Source: Clostridiales bacterium | GTDB taxonomy: Bacteria > Bacillota > Dehalobacteriia > UBA4068 | Direction of reading: 5' to 3' | Length of the DNA stretch: 7,584 nucleotides | Assembly: GCA_009783495.1 (NCBI GenBank) | Contig: WRDJ01000026.1 | Location: forward strand, 1 to 7,584 | In this document: piece after piece, positions 1-6,317 of the stretch | Layout: every line of letters begins with the position of its first letter | Position numbering within the stretch: position 1 is the stretch's first letter | Made by a program: the position numbers and the translations under genes | The notes under the pieces: model-generated | Database searches by the model: none | What the model saw: only the letters and a program-made list of their open reading frames with translations | Told to the model about the DNA's origin: nothing

Positions 1-448
1 GTAAGGGGGAGCAAAAGACCTTTTCCACGCCCAGCAGGTGGAGCGCGGCACAGCTCCCCACGATGTCAATTATGGCGTCCACGGCGCCCACCTCGTGGAA
101 GCGCACTTCCTCAAGGGCGCAGCCGTGTATTTTGGCCTCGGCCTGCGCCAGACGGGCGAAAACCGCCTGCGCGTTGGCTTCCACCTTGGCGGGCAGACCG
201 GCCGCCGCGATGATTTTCCCGATCTCGCTCAGGCCGCGGTGCGCGTGTTCATGCGGGAAGGCCACCGAGACCTGCAAGGCGCGCAAATGCTGCTTTTCCG
301 TTTCCCGCGTTTCCAACCGCCAACCCGGGAGTGGCAGGCGCGCCAGCAGCCCTTTTATCTTTTCCGCCTCCGCCCCGGCGTCTATGAGAGCGGCCAGCGA
401 CATATCACCGCTGATGCCGGCCGCGCAGTCAAAATATGCGATTTTCAT
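1..448 (-). CDS. larC: LarC, nickel-pincer cofactor nickel insertase (5' part only)
   Basis: LarC inserts nickel into the pyridinium-3,5-bisthiocarboxylic acid mononucleotide made by LarB and LarE. It is a CTP-dependent cyclometallase that completes the nickel-pincer nucleotide used by lactate racemase (LarA) and related enzymes. The 149 visible residues begin MKIAYFDCAAGISGDMSLAA, the hallmark N terminus of the family. A His-rich patch follows (H66, H68, H70), then the conserved block FHEVGAVDAIIDIVG at about 117-131. The gene runs off the left edge, so the C-terminal half is not seen. In Lactiplantibacillus plantarum that part is reached by a programmed frameshift (larC1/larC2), which cannot be judged here. 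The ATG is preceded by AAAAGGTG at about 8 nt and overlaps the larE stop codon in an ATGA, so translation is probably coupled to larE. Family assignment is secure; only the missing half is uncertain. Confidence 0.93.
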   Translation of the reverse strand, partial: MKIAYFDCAAGISGDMSLAALIDAGAEAEKIKGLLARLPLPGWRLETRETEKQHLRALQVSVAFPHEHAHRGLSEIGKIIAAAGLPAKVEANAQAVFARLAQAEAKIHGCALEEVRFHEVGAVDAIIDIVGSCAALHLLGVEKVFCSPL

Positions 449-1293
449 AAAACAACACCTTTTCTGTTTAATTCAGCATCCATGCTGCCGCTTTTGAACC
501 CCTCCAAGTCGGCGCATATATAGGTGAAGCCGAGTTGGCGCAAGGGCGGGATCAATCCGTGCGCGCTTTTCGCCAGCCGGGGAAGCTGCTCTTTGGGGAC
601 TTCGATGCGGCAGATGAGCCCATGATGGCGCAAACGCGCCGCCGCGAAGCCAGCTTCTGCGAGAAGCGCCTCGCCTTTTTCCACGGCGCACAGGGCTTCC
701 GGCGTCAGGCGCGCGTGATAGGGGAAACGGGTGGCCAGGCAGCCGGAAGCCGGGCGGTTCCAGTTGGCCAGGCCCGCCGCCCGCGCCAATTGGCGTATCT
801 CCCCTTTATTCAGCCCGGCTTCAAAGAGGGGCTGCCAAACCCCCAGTTCCAGCGCGGCGCGCTTGCCGGGGCGGAACTCCCCGGCATCGTCGGCATTGCT
901 GCCGTCGGCGATACACACCAGGCCTTTTTCCTCGGCCAGTTCGCGCAGGGCGGAGAAGATCATTCTCTTGCAAAAATAGCAGCGATCCGGGGTGTTTTGC
1001 GCGATTTCCGGCGCGCCGAGCACGTCCATCGGCAACGCCTGCCAGGGCACGCCCAGCGTTTGCGTCGTTTCGCGGGCCGAGAGCAGGTCGCTTCTCTTCA
1101 TCAGGGGGTGGTCGGCGGTGACGGCCAGCACGCGCCCGGGGAGGGCGTTCGCCGCGGCATAGAGCAAAAAGGAGCTGTCAGTTCCGCCGGAACAGCCCGC
1201 AAGCAGGCTTTCCCGTCCGGCCAGAGCTTGCAGCAGCCCGCGCCATTTTTCCTTGAGCGGCGGCAGAAGTGAATCCTCATTGATTTTCTTCAT
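445..1293 (-). CDS. larE: LarE, ATP-dependent sulfur transferase for the nickel-pincer cofactor
   Basis: LarE adenylates the carboxylates of the LarB product and installs sulfur to give thiocarboxylates, a cytoplasmic step of nickel-pincer nucleotide synthesis. The 282-residue protein has the expected family length. It shows an N-type ATP pyrophosphatase P-loop SGGTDS (35-40), DRCYFC (103-108), DGSNADD (130-136), RPGKRA (141-146) and PASGCLATRFPY (181-192). C185 matches the position of the sacrificial cysteine in L. plantarum LarE. C105 and C108 add a CxxC, giving the three-cysteine pattern known from the [4Fe-4S]-dependent LarE of Thermotoga maritima, so this enzyme may be catalytic rather than sacrificial (inference). 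I chose the ATG at 1293 because AGGAAG lies 9 nt upstream at 1303-1308. An in-frame TTG at 1335 would add 14 residues, but they do not resemble the family. The stop overlaps the larC start (ATGA). larB and larA are not in the window. Confidence 0.93.
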   Translation of the reverse strand: MKKINEDSLLPPLKEKWRGLLQALAGRESLLAGCSGGTDSSFLLYAAANALPGRVLAVTADHPLMKRSDLLSARETTQTLGVPWQALPMDVLGAPEIAQNTPDRCYFCKRMIFSALRELAEEKGLVCIADGSNADDAGEFRPGKRAALELGVWQPLFEAGLNKGEIRQLARAAGLANWNRPASGCLATRFPYHARLTPEALCAVEKGEALLAEAGFAAARLRHHGLICRIEVPKEQLPRLAKSAHGLIPPLRQLGFTYICADLEGFKSGSMDAELNRKGVVL

Positions 1294-1506
1294 ACTTATA
1301 TACTTCCTGTTTTTGTGATATAATATGTCCGGCAAGATTCTTATTCCGGCAATTCGCGTTTCGCCCCGTCAAACCCTTTTTTTGACTTTCTTAAGAGCAG
1401 CGGCTTAACAATATTTGTATGGTAAAAAGGGAAACGGCGCGCCATAATATAATATATAATGATTTGATATATGAGATTTTTTCTGATTTGACGAAAGGGA
1501 TGGCTG
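1294..1506. promoter_or_regulatory. Divergent promoter region between larE and the M20 dipeptidase gene
   Basis: This 213-bp gap separates two diverging genes and is much richer in A and T than either. On the plus strand, TATAAT occurs at 1448-1453 and 1455-1460, about 50 nt before the dipeptidase ATG, but neither has a good -35 box 16-18 bp upstream. On the minus strand, TATTAT at 1325-1320 would place a start just ahead of the larE ribosome binding site. Operator-like elements are also present: GTCAAA-N7-TTTGAC at 1368-1386, TTAAG-N8-CTTAA at 1391-1408, and TCCGGCAA as a direct repeat at 1328-1335 and 1345-1352. A role in transcription is inferred from position; no specific regulator can be named. 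Confidence 0.5.
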
Positions 1507-2928
1507 ATGGAGGCTGTTTTGCAGGGGTTGATAGAGGGGTTCCGCGAGGAACTGACCGCCGATACGATGCGGATTTTGCGCCTGCCTTCGGTTATCGGCC
1601 GACCGGCCGGTGGCGCCCCTTTCGGCCGGGAGATCAATGAGGCTTTGCGGGCCGTTCTTGCGTTGGGCAGGGAAATGGGTTTTTCCTGCCGCTCGTTGGA
1701 CGGCTATGCAGGTGTGGTTGACTATTTCTGCGGGGATGCGAACGCTTCCCCGCTGGGCATCCTCGCGCATATTGACGTGGTGCCGCCGGGTGAAGGCTGG
1801 AGCCGTCCCCCCTTCGGCGCGCTCTTGCAGGACGGGCGCATTTACGCGCGCGGGGCGCTGGATGACAAAGGCCCTTTGATGGCGGCCTTATATGCCATGC
1901 GTGCGGTCAAGGAAGCGGGTTTGCCGCTCTCAAGGCCGGTGCGCCTGATCATCGGCTGCGACGAGGAAAGCGGCTTCCGCTGCATGAAGCATTATCTCAA
2001 GCATGAAAGCCCGCCTGTTTTCGGTTTTGTCCCGGACGCCGGGTTTCCGCTGGTTTTTGCCGAGAAGGGCATTTTCCAGTTCCGCGTGGGTTGCCCGCCG
2101 CAACCTGGCGCGCAAAAGGGCGATATAGAATTGCTTTCCCTGCGCGGCGGCGACGCGGTCAACATGGTGCCCGCCTGCGCCGCGGCCCAGCTCAGGGTGA
2201 CGGCGGCGGGGCAAGAGCGGATGGAACGGGCCTGTGCCGGTTTCGCGGGGAAAGGGCGGCTTTCTCTTCATACGGAAGGGGAGATCGCGCGGGTGAGCGC
2301 GGCGGGCAGGGCGGCCCACGCTTCCCTGCCGGAAAGCGGCGAGAACGCCATAACGCTGCTGCTGGACTTTTTGTGCGGGTTGACATTGGTTCCCGGCGAT
2401 AAAACGAGCTTTATCAATGCGCTTTGCCGGCTTTTCGGCGGGGACAGCGCCGGAAGCGGCGCGGGGATTGCCGTGAGCGACGAAATGAGCGGCCCCCTCA
2501 CCTTATCCCTGAATATGATCGAGGTCAATGAAGATGTTGCGGAAGCCAATCTGGATATGCGGTATCCCGTGACGGCGGAGTTTGCCCCGCTGTGGCGGAA
2601 GCTCACGGAAGCCTGCGCCGCTTCCGGGCTGGAGGTTCACGCGGGGCAACACAAGGAGCCGCTTTTCGCAGAAAAGGAAAGCCCTTTGGTTGCGACTCTG
2701 CTGCAGGTTTATCGCGATGTCACCGGGGACGCTTCCCCGCCGCTTGCCATCGGAGGCGGCACCTATAGCCGCGCCATGAAGAACTTTGTCGCCTTCGGCC
2801 CGCTTTTGCCCGGACGGGAAAGCTTGGCGCACCGTGCCGACGAATATATAGAAACGGCGGATTTGCTGCTTATTACGAAGATTTATGCCGAAGCGATTTA
2901 CCGGCTGGCCGGGGTCTGCCGGCTTTAA
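1507..2928 (+). CDS. pepV: M20 family dinuclear zinc dipeptidase, PepV/Sapep-like
   Basis: This is a cytoplasmic metal-dependent dipeptidase that should release free amino acids from dipeptides with an unblocked N terminus. At 473 residues it matches PepV, and the M20 metal site is complete: ILAHIDVVP with H88 and D90, RGALDDKGP with the bridging Asp D119, CDEES with catalytic E153 and metal ligand E154, VPDAGFP with D177, and AHRADEY with H442. H271 in RAAHAS matches the lid-domain histidine that contacts substrate in PepV. The lid domain occupies roughly 190-380, between the two halves of the catalytic domain. The ATG at 1507 follows AAAGGGA at 1494-1500, 6 nt away. It diverges from larE and is followed 18 bp later by a membrane-protein gene, so the two are probably cotranscribed. 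The exact substrate range cannot be read from the sequence; other M20 dipeptidases remain possible. Confidence 0.9.
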   Translation: MEAVLQGLIEGFREELTADTMRILRLPSVIGRPAGGAPFGREINEALRAVLALGREMGFSCRSLDGYAGVVDYFCGDANASPLGILAHIDVVPPGEGWSRPPFGALLQDGRIYARGALDDKGPLMAALYAMRAVKEAGLPLSRPVRLIIGCDEESGFRCMKHYLKHESPPVFGFVPDAGFPLVFAEKGIFQFRVGCPPQPGAQKGDIELLSLRGGDAVNMVPACAAAQLRVTAAGQERMERACAGFAGKGRLSLHTEGEIARVSAAGRAAHASLPESGENAITLLLDFLCGLTLVPGDKTSFINALCRLFGGDSAGSGAGIAVSDEMSGPLTLSLNMIEVNEDVAEANLDMRYPVTAEFAPLWRKLTEACAASGLEVHAGQHKEPLFAEKESPLVATLLQVYRDVTGDASPPLAIGGGTYSRAMKNFVAFGPLLPGRESLAHRADEYIETADLLLITKIYAEAIYRLAGVCRL

Positions 2929-2946
2929 CAGAGAGGGGTGCAGTGA

Positions 2947-3507
2947 ATGGGAACACCGTTGATTTTGCTGGCTGTCGGGGGCGGAGTGATGCTGGTGGTG
3001 ATTTTATCCGCGCTGGCCGTCGGTTATTTGGAAAAGGAACGCGAACCGCGGCCGGAAGTCCCGGACGATGTTTTGCAGGATCTGCTTAAATCTGCCAAGA
3101 CGGAAGAGGAAAGGGCTCATATCCTGCGTATGGCGCAGGAGCAGGGCGTAGCCGGAGCCGGGGAACTGACGCTCGCTTTTGCCGGGCCGGAGCCCGGTCA
3201 AGAACCCGCGCCGCCGCCGGAGAATTCCGAGAACATAGAAGAAACGTGCGAGCCGGAAAAGCCGGGCGAACCGAAAGACATAGAAGAACCGCAAGAGGCA
3301 AACGAGCAGAAAGGCATAGACGAGGCGCACGAGCCGGAAGAGGCGTATATGCAAGTCGAGACTTACAAGCGGGAAAAGCCGAAACAGCCGGAACAGACGA
3401 AACAAACGATTCGGGGGACATGGAACAGCTTCTGCTCCCGCTTGAGCAAGACGGCGGCCTTGTGGCGGAAGAAAGCGGCGTTTTGGCAAAACAAAGGCAA
3501 GGGGTGA
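2947..3507 (+). CDS. Single-pass membrane protein with acidic Pro/Glu-rich middle and basic tail, function unknown
   Basis: I do not recognise this 186-residue protein. Residues 4-27 form one hydrophobic, glycine-containing segment beginning near the N terminus, which looks like an uncleaved signal anchor. A charged, probably helical stretch follows (about 37-68). Next comes a low-complexity acidic region rich in Glu and Pro (about 81-135), containing three degenerate units that begin NIEE (96), DIEE (111) and GIDE (123). The last 50 residues are strongly basic; 157-182 carries three Trp with alternating Lys/Arg and could be an amphipathic helix. Orientation is uncertain: the charge just after the membrane segment (YLEKERE) is mixed. 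The ATG is preceded by GAGAGGGG ending 8 nt upstream. Its position 18 bp after the dipeptidase gene and 86 bp before pepF suggests shared expression. Low-complexity proteins like this diverge quickly, so homologues may be few. Confidence 0.75.
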   Translation: MGTPLILLAVGGGVMLVVILSALAVGYLEKEREPRPEVPDDVLQDLLKSAKTEEERAHILRMAQEQGVAGAGELTLAFAGPEPGQEPAPPPENSENIEETCEPEKPGEPKDIEEPQEANEQKGIDEAHEPEEAYMQVETYKREKPKQPEQTKQTIRGTWNSFCSRLSKTAALWRKKAAFWQNKGKG

Positions 3508-3593
3508 GAAGGAAGAAGGCAGACGAAAAGCCCCCCTTTATTTGACAGAAGTGACCGAGGGTTTTGAACATGAAAACAAAAGGAGAAAGAAAA

Positions 3594-5411
3594 ATGGGCA
3601 AGAGCAAATTGATTCCGGCAAGAGAGCAGATCGGCGCGGAATATAAGTGGAACACGGAAGCGGTTTACGGTTCCGTGGAGGAATGGGAGGCCGATTTCAG
3701 CCGGCTGAAAGAGCTGATCCCCGAGGCCCGGCAATATGCCGGAAAGCTGGCGCAGGGGGCGGAGACTTTTCTGGCCTGCCTGCGTTTCCAGGAAGAATTG
3801 GGGCGGCTGACCGACAAAGTTTATCTATACGCCGCGATGAAGAAAGATGAGGATAACAACGAAAGCCTTTATCAGTCGCTCAAAGAGCGCATCCACGCTC
3901 TGGCGGTGGAAGCGGGGGCGGCGTTTTCCTTTTTCGTGCCGGAGGTGCTGGCGCTGCCCGGCGAACTGCTCGACGGCTATCTGCAAGACGAACGGCTGGC
4001 CCTATACCGCAAGCATATCGCCGACATCAGGCGTTTCCGCGCGCACACCCTTTCCGCTTCCGAAGAGCAGATCGTCGCCCTGGCCGGGGAAATGGCCGCC
4101 GCGCCCAAGAATATTTTTTCCATGCTCAACAACGCGGATATGGCCTTTCCGCAGGTGGCCAACGGGGAGGGGGAGCAAGAGCAGCTTTCCCACGGCAACT
4201 ATATCCGTCTGATGGAAAGCCAGAAGCGCGAGGTGCGCCGGGGGGCCTTTGCCGCGCTTTACGCCACCTATGGAGAAAACAAGAACACCTTGGCCGCCGC
4301 CCTGGCCGCCGCGGTGAAGAAGGATGTTTTCTTCGCCAAAGTGCGCAAATATGAAAGCTGCCTTGAAGCCGCGCTTTTCGACGATAATATCTCCACCGCT
4401 GTCTATGACGGGCTGATCGAAGCGGTGCGCGCTTCCCTGCCGCTCTTTTCCCGCTATCTGCGCATGAGGAAAGACGCCTTGGCTCTCGACAAGCTGCATA
4501 TGTATGATGTTTACGCGCCGCTTGTTTTCGGGGAGAAAAAGAAGTTCCCTTATGAAGAAGCCGTTGAGACGGTTTGCCGGGCGCTTGCGCCCTTGGGGGA
4601 GGAATATCTGGCCGCGGCGCGCGAGGGGCTCAAAAACGGCTGGGTGGATGTTTATGAGAACAAGGGCAAGACGCCGGGGGCTTATTCCAGCGGCATTTAC
4701 GACAGCGCGCCCTATATCCTGATGAATTATCAGGATAATTTGAACAGCGTTTTCACCTTGGCGCATGAGCTTGGCCATTCCATGCACTCCTATTACAGCT
4801 GGAAAACCCAGCCCTATATTTACGCCGATTACAAGATTTTCGTTGCGGAGGTCGCTTCCACGGTCAACGAGATCCTCTTGGCCGACCATCTGTTGCGGCA
4901 CAGCCAAAGTCTGGGGGAAAAGCTGGACGTGATCAACCGCTATCTGGAGGAATTCCGCGGCACGGTTTTCCGCCAGACCATGTTCGCCGAGTTCGAGCGC
5001 GACATCCATCAGGCGGTGGAGCAAGGGGGCGCTTTGACGGCGGAGGATTTGAGCAGGATTTATTATAAACTGAACGAGGATTATTTCGGCGCGGATGTCT
5101 GCCTTGACCGCGAGATCGCCCTGGAGTGGGCGCGCATCCCCCATTTTTATAACGCCTTTTATGTCTATAAATATGCCACCGGCTTTTCCGCCGCCCAGGC
5201 TTTGGCCGGGGAATTGCTCAAAGAGGGCGAGGAGGGCCGTCTGGCGCGGGAACGCTATCTGCGCTTTCTTTCTGGGGGCGGCAGCGAAGACCCGCTCGTG
5301 CTTTTGCGGCAGGCCGGGGTTGACATGGAAAGCCCGCAGCCGGTTTTGCAGGCGATGAAGCAGTTTGAGAAGATGCTGGACGAATTTGAGACGTCGTCGG
5401 TAATCCTATAG
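3594..5411 (+). CDS. pepF: Oligoendopeptidase F, M3 family zinc metallopeptidase
   Basis: PepF cleaves peptides of roughly 7-17 residues in the cytoplasm and takes part in peptide use and protein turnover. The 605-residue product has the usual length. The zinc motif is HELGH at 391-395, and the third ligand is probably E419 in FVAEVASTVNE, 28 residues after the first His as in other M3 enzymes. The C-terminal block HFYNAFYVYKYATGFS, which shapes the substrate cleft in this family, is intact. The N terminus LIPAREQIGAEYKWN is typical of PepF. I chose the ATG at 3594 because AGGAG sits 8 nt upstream and the family N terminus begins there. An in-frame ATG at 3570 and a TTG at 3564 would add 8-10 Lys-rich residues. 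It follows the membrane-protein gene by 86 bp with no obvious terminator, so it may belong to the dipeptidase transcript. Confidence 0.95.
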   Translation: MGKSKLIPAREQIGAEYKWNTEAVYGSVEEWEADFSRLKELIPEARQYAGKLAQGAETFLACLRFQEELGRLTDKVYLYAAMKKDEDNNESLYQSLKERIHALAVEAGAAFSFFVPEVLALPGELLDGYLQDERLALYRKHIADIRRFRAHTLSASEEQIVALAGEMAAAPKNIFSMLNNADMAFPQVANGEGEQEQLSHGNYIRLMESQKREVRRGAFAALYATYGENKNTLAAALAAAVKKDVFFAKVRKYESCLEAALFDDNISTAVYDGLIEAVRASLPLFSRYLRMRKDALALDKLHMYDVYAPLVFGEKKKFPYEEAVETVCRALAPLGEEYLAAAREGLKNGWVDVYENKGKTPGAYSSGIYDSAPYILMNYQDNLNSVFTLAHELGHSMHSYYSWKTQPYIYADYKIFVAEVASTVNEILLADHLLRHSQSLGEKLDVINRYLEEFRGTVFRQTMFAEFERDIHQAVEQGGALTAEDLSRIYYKLNEDYFGADVCLDREIALEWARIPHFYNAFYVYKYATGFSAAQALAGELLKEGEEGRLARERYLRFLSGGGSEDPLVLLRQAGVDMESPQPVLQAMKQFEKMLDEFETSSVIL

Positions 5412-5451
5412 TCCGGGGGGCATAAGTTGCGCTTGTAAGGCGGCCCGCCGC

Positions 5452-5729
5452 TCACCCGGGCCGGGCAAGCAGGTGTTTGCGGAACTCGCGTAAAATCATC
5501 AAGGTCATCTCGTCCTTGTCGGCGAAGCCCTCGCGCAGGAAGGCCTTGTAAAGGGTGCTGCCGCGGCGCAGCAATTTAAGCCGGATCATGGTGCCGGGGC
5601 CGGCCTGATATTTCTCCAAAAGACCGTAAGGGGTTTGCGCCAGTTCGCATATAAAACTTTCCGTAAAGAGCTTTTCTATTCTGGAAAAGCTCTTTTCTAT
5701 TTCTTCGTAATTAAATCCATTTTTATCAC
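5452..5729 (-). pseudogene. Small hypothetical gene with its start out of frame (frameshifted or misread)
   Basis: An open frame of about 91 codons ends at a TGA (5454-5452) and reads ...FNYEEIEKSFSRIEKLF..., then ...YGLLEKYQAGPGTMIRLK..., ending ...REFRKHLLARPG. It has no ATG, GTG or TTG near its beginning; the first in-frame alternatives lie well inside. Just upstream, GAGGTG with ideal spacing precedes ATG at 5720-5718 (or GTG at 5729), but that frame stops after MDLITKK. One missing base just after the ATG would join the two parts. The body has coding-like character: sensible amino-acid composition, an amphipathic Glu/Lys helix near the start, and a basic C-terminal half. I recognise no family. 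It converges on pepF with a 40-bp gap and diverges from the RHH gene. It could be a recent pseudogene, an assembly error, or a gene expressed by a -1 slip on the five A residues at 5720-5724. Confidence 0.5.
5665..5695. repeat. Perfect 12-bp inverted repeat, possible hairpin terminator or attenuator
   Basis: AAAGAGCTTTTC (5665-5676) and GAAAAGCTCTTT (5684-5695) are exact reverse complements with a 7-nt loop. On the plus strand the stem is followed by a T-rich run (TTTTCTATTTCTTC), so it could stop read-through from pepF, although it lies about 250 bp past that stop codon. On the minus strand it falls right after the MDLITKK stop codon, inside the body of the frameshifted gene, without a following U run. 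There it could act on ribosomes or simply encode KSFSRIEKLF. Which role applies is not decided by the sequence. Confidence 0.6.
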
Positions 5730-5821
5730 CTCAAATCATGCTTTATAACATATTGCATATTACAAAACATAACATATTAACATGATATATGTCAAATTAT
5801 GCTTATGATGAGGTGATGAGG
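5730..5821. promoter_or_regulatory. AT-rich divergent promoter region upstream of the RHH gene
   Basis: This very AT-rich stretch separates the minus-strand hypothetical gene from the RHH gene. A plus-strand promoter can be proposed: TTGCAT (5753-5758), a 16-bp spacer, and TATTAA (5775-5780). On the minus strand a consensus -35 box TTGACA lies at 5795-5790, with TATGTT 18 bp downstream as a weak -10. The two promoters would overlap. ATAACATATT occurs twice, at 5745-5754 and 5769-5778, 24 bp apart, placing the second copy over the plus-strand -10. That is a natural site for autoregulation by the RHH or XRE protein. Promoter calls are by eye. Confidence 0.45.
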
Positions 5822-6016
5822 ATGAAAAACGAGCGGATTCCTATCAAGAAAGGGGCTATGAAAGGAGAGGACGGGCATAAAATCTTTTCCATACGCATCA
5901 AGGAAGAAACAGTCGCGGCGCTTGACAAAATCGCCAGCGAAAGCAACCGTTCCAGAAACGAACTGATAAATATATTTCTGGAATATGGCGTAGAGAGATA
6001 TGAAATTGTGGAATAA
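5822..6016 (+). CDS. Ribbon-helix-helix (CopG/Arc-type) DNA-binding protein
   Basis: This is a 64-residue protein with a clear ribbon-helix-helix fold pattern: a beta strand HKIFSIRIKEE at about 19-29, helix A to about residue 41, the turn SNRSRNEL, and helix B continuing to the C terminus (YGVERYEIVE). Such proteins dimerise and insert the paired strands in the major groove, often repressing their own promoter. Strand residues K20, S23 and R25 are the likely base contacts (inference). I chose the ATG at 5822 because GAGGTG (5810-5815) lies 6 nt upstream. In-frame ATGs at 5789 and 5816 would add 11 or 2 residues but lack a site at that distance. The coding sequence is visibly AT-richer than pepF and panB. 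It is followed 21 bp later by an XRE-type gene in the same direction. It could be an antitoxin-like regulator, but no partner toxin is evident. Confidence 0.82.
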   Translation: MKNERIPIKKGAMKGEDGHKIFSIRIKEETVAALDKIASESNRSRNELINIFLEYGVERYEIVE

Positions 6017-6037
6017 GAAAAGCTCAAGGCGAGGAAG

Positions 6038-6265
6038 ATGAAAACGAGAATCAGAGATTTAAGGGAAGATAAAGATATTACACAACAACAGATGGCAGAC
6101 TTTTTGAATGTCACACAAGCCACTTATTCCCGATACGAAAGCGGGGAGTTGGATATTCCAAGTATGGCGTTGATAAAATTATCTCAGTATTATAAGACCA
6201 GCGTAGACTATTTGCTTGGGCTGACGGACAACCCCATGCCGTATGAGCGCAAGCGGTCGAGGTGA
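6038..6265 (+). CDS. XRE family helix-turn-helix transcriptional regulator
   Basis: This 75-residue Cro/CI-type DNA-binding protein consists almost only of the HTH domain. IRDLREDKDITQQQMADFLN gives helices 1 and 2, TQATYSRYE (26-34) is the recognition helix, and IPSMALIKLSQYYKTSVDYLLGLT is the usual end of the domain, leaving a short basic tail (YERKRSR). There is no sensor or oligomerisation domain, so it is comparable in size to phage Cro-like proteins and to small chromosomal regulators. AAGGCGAGG lies just before the ATG at 6038. It probably shares a transcript with the RHH gene 21 bp upstream, and a good intrinsic terminator follows at 6284-6317. Its base composition is AT-rich like that of the RHH gene. 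Targets are unknown; the repeats upstream of the RHH gene are the obvious candidates. Confidence 0.9.
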   Translation: MKTRIRDLREDKDITQQQMADFLNVTQATYSRYESGELDIPSMALIKLSQYYKTSVDYLLGLTDNPMPYERKRSR

Positions 6266-6283
6266 AGAGAATCGTTTTAAACA

Positions 6284-6317
6284 AAAGAAGCGCCCCGGAT
6301 AAGGCGTTTCTTTCTTT
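6284..6317 (+). terminator. Intrinsic terminator after the RHH-XRE pair
   Basis: AAAGAAGCGCC (6284-6294) pairs with GGCGTTTCTTT (6303-6313) over 11 bp with one G-U wobble and an 8-nt loop (CCGGATAA), and the T-rich tail CTTT follows. It starts 18 bp after the XRE stop codon, which fits termination of the two-gene regulator transcript and separation from panB. Confidence 0.75.

Noticed and set aside
38..523. Plus-strand open frames of 144-161 codons opposite larC
   Set aside because: They lie antisense to a clear LarC N terminus, have no credible ribosome site and give unstructured Arg/Ala-rich products; they are shadows of GC-rich coding sequence.
1294..1335. Extension of larE to the TTG at 1335
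   Set aside because: The added residues do not match the family, and the ATG at 1293 has a much better ribosome site.
3542..3570. Consensus -35 TTGACA just before pepF as a dedicated promoter
   Set aside because: No acceptable -10 lies 16-18 bp downstream (TGAACA or GAACAT at best), so I do not list it.
4002..5144. 380-codon minus-strand open frame inside pepF
   Set aside because: It is fully antisense to an intact M3 peptidase carrying all key motifs. Long antisense frames are common in GC-rich genes.
5412..5451. GC-rich palindrome GGCGGCCCGCC as a bidirectional terminator after pepF
   Set aside because: The usable stem is only about 4 bp and no T run follows in either direction.
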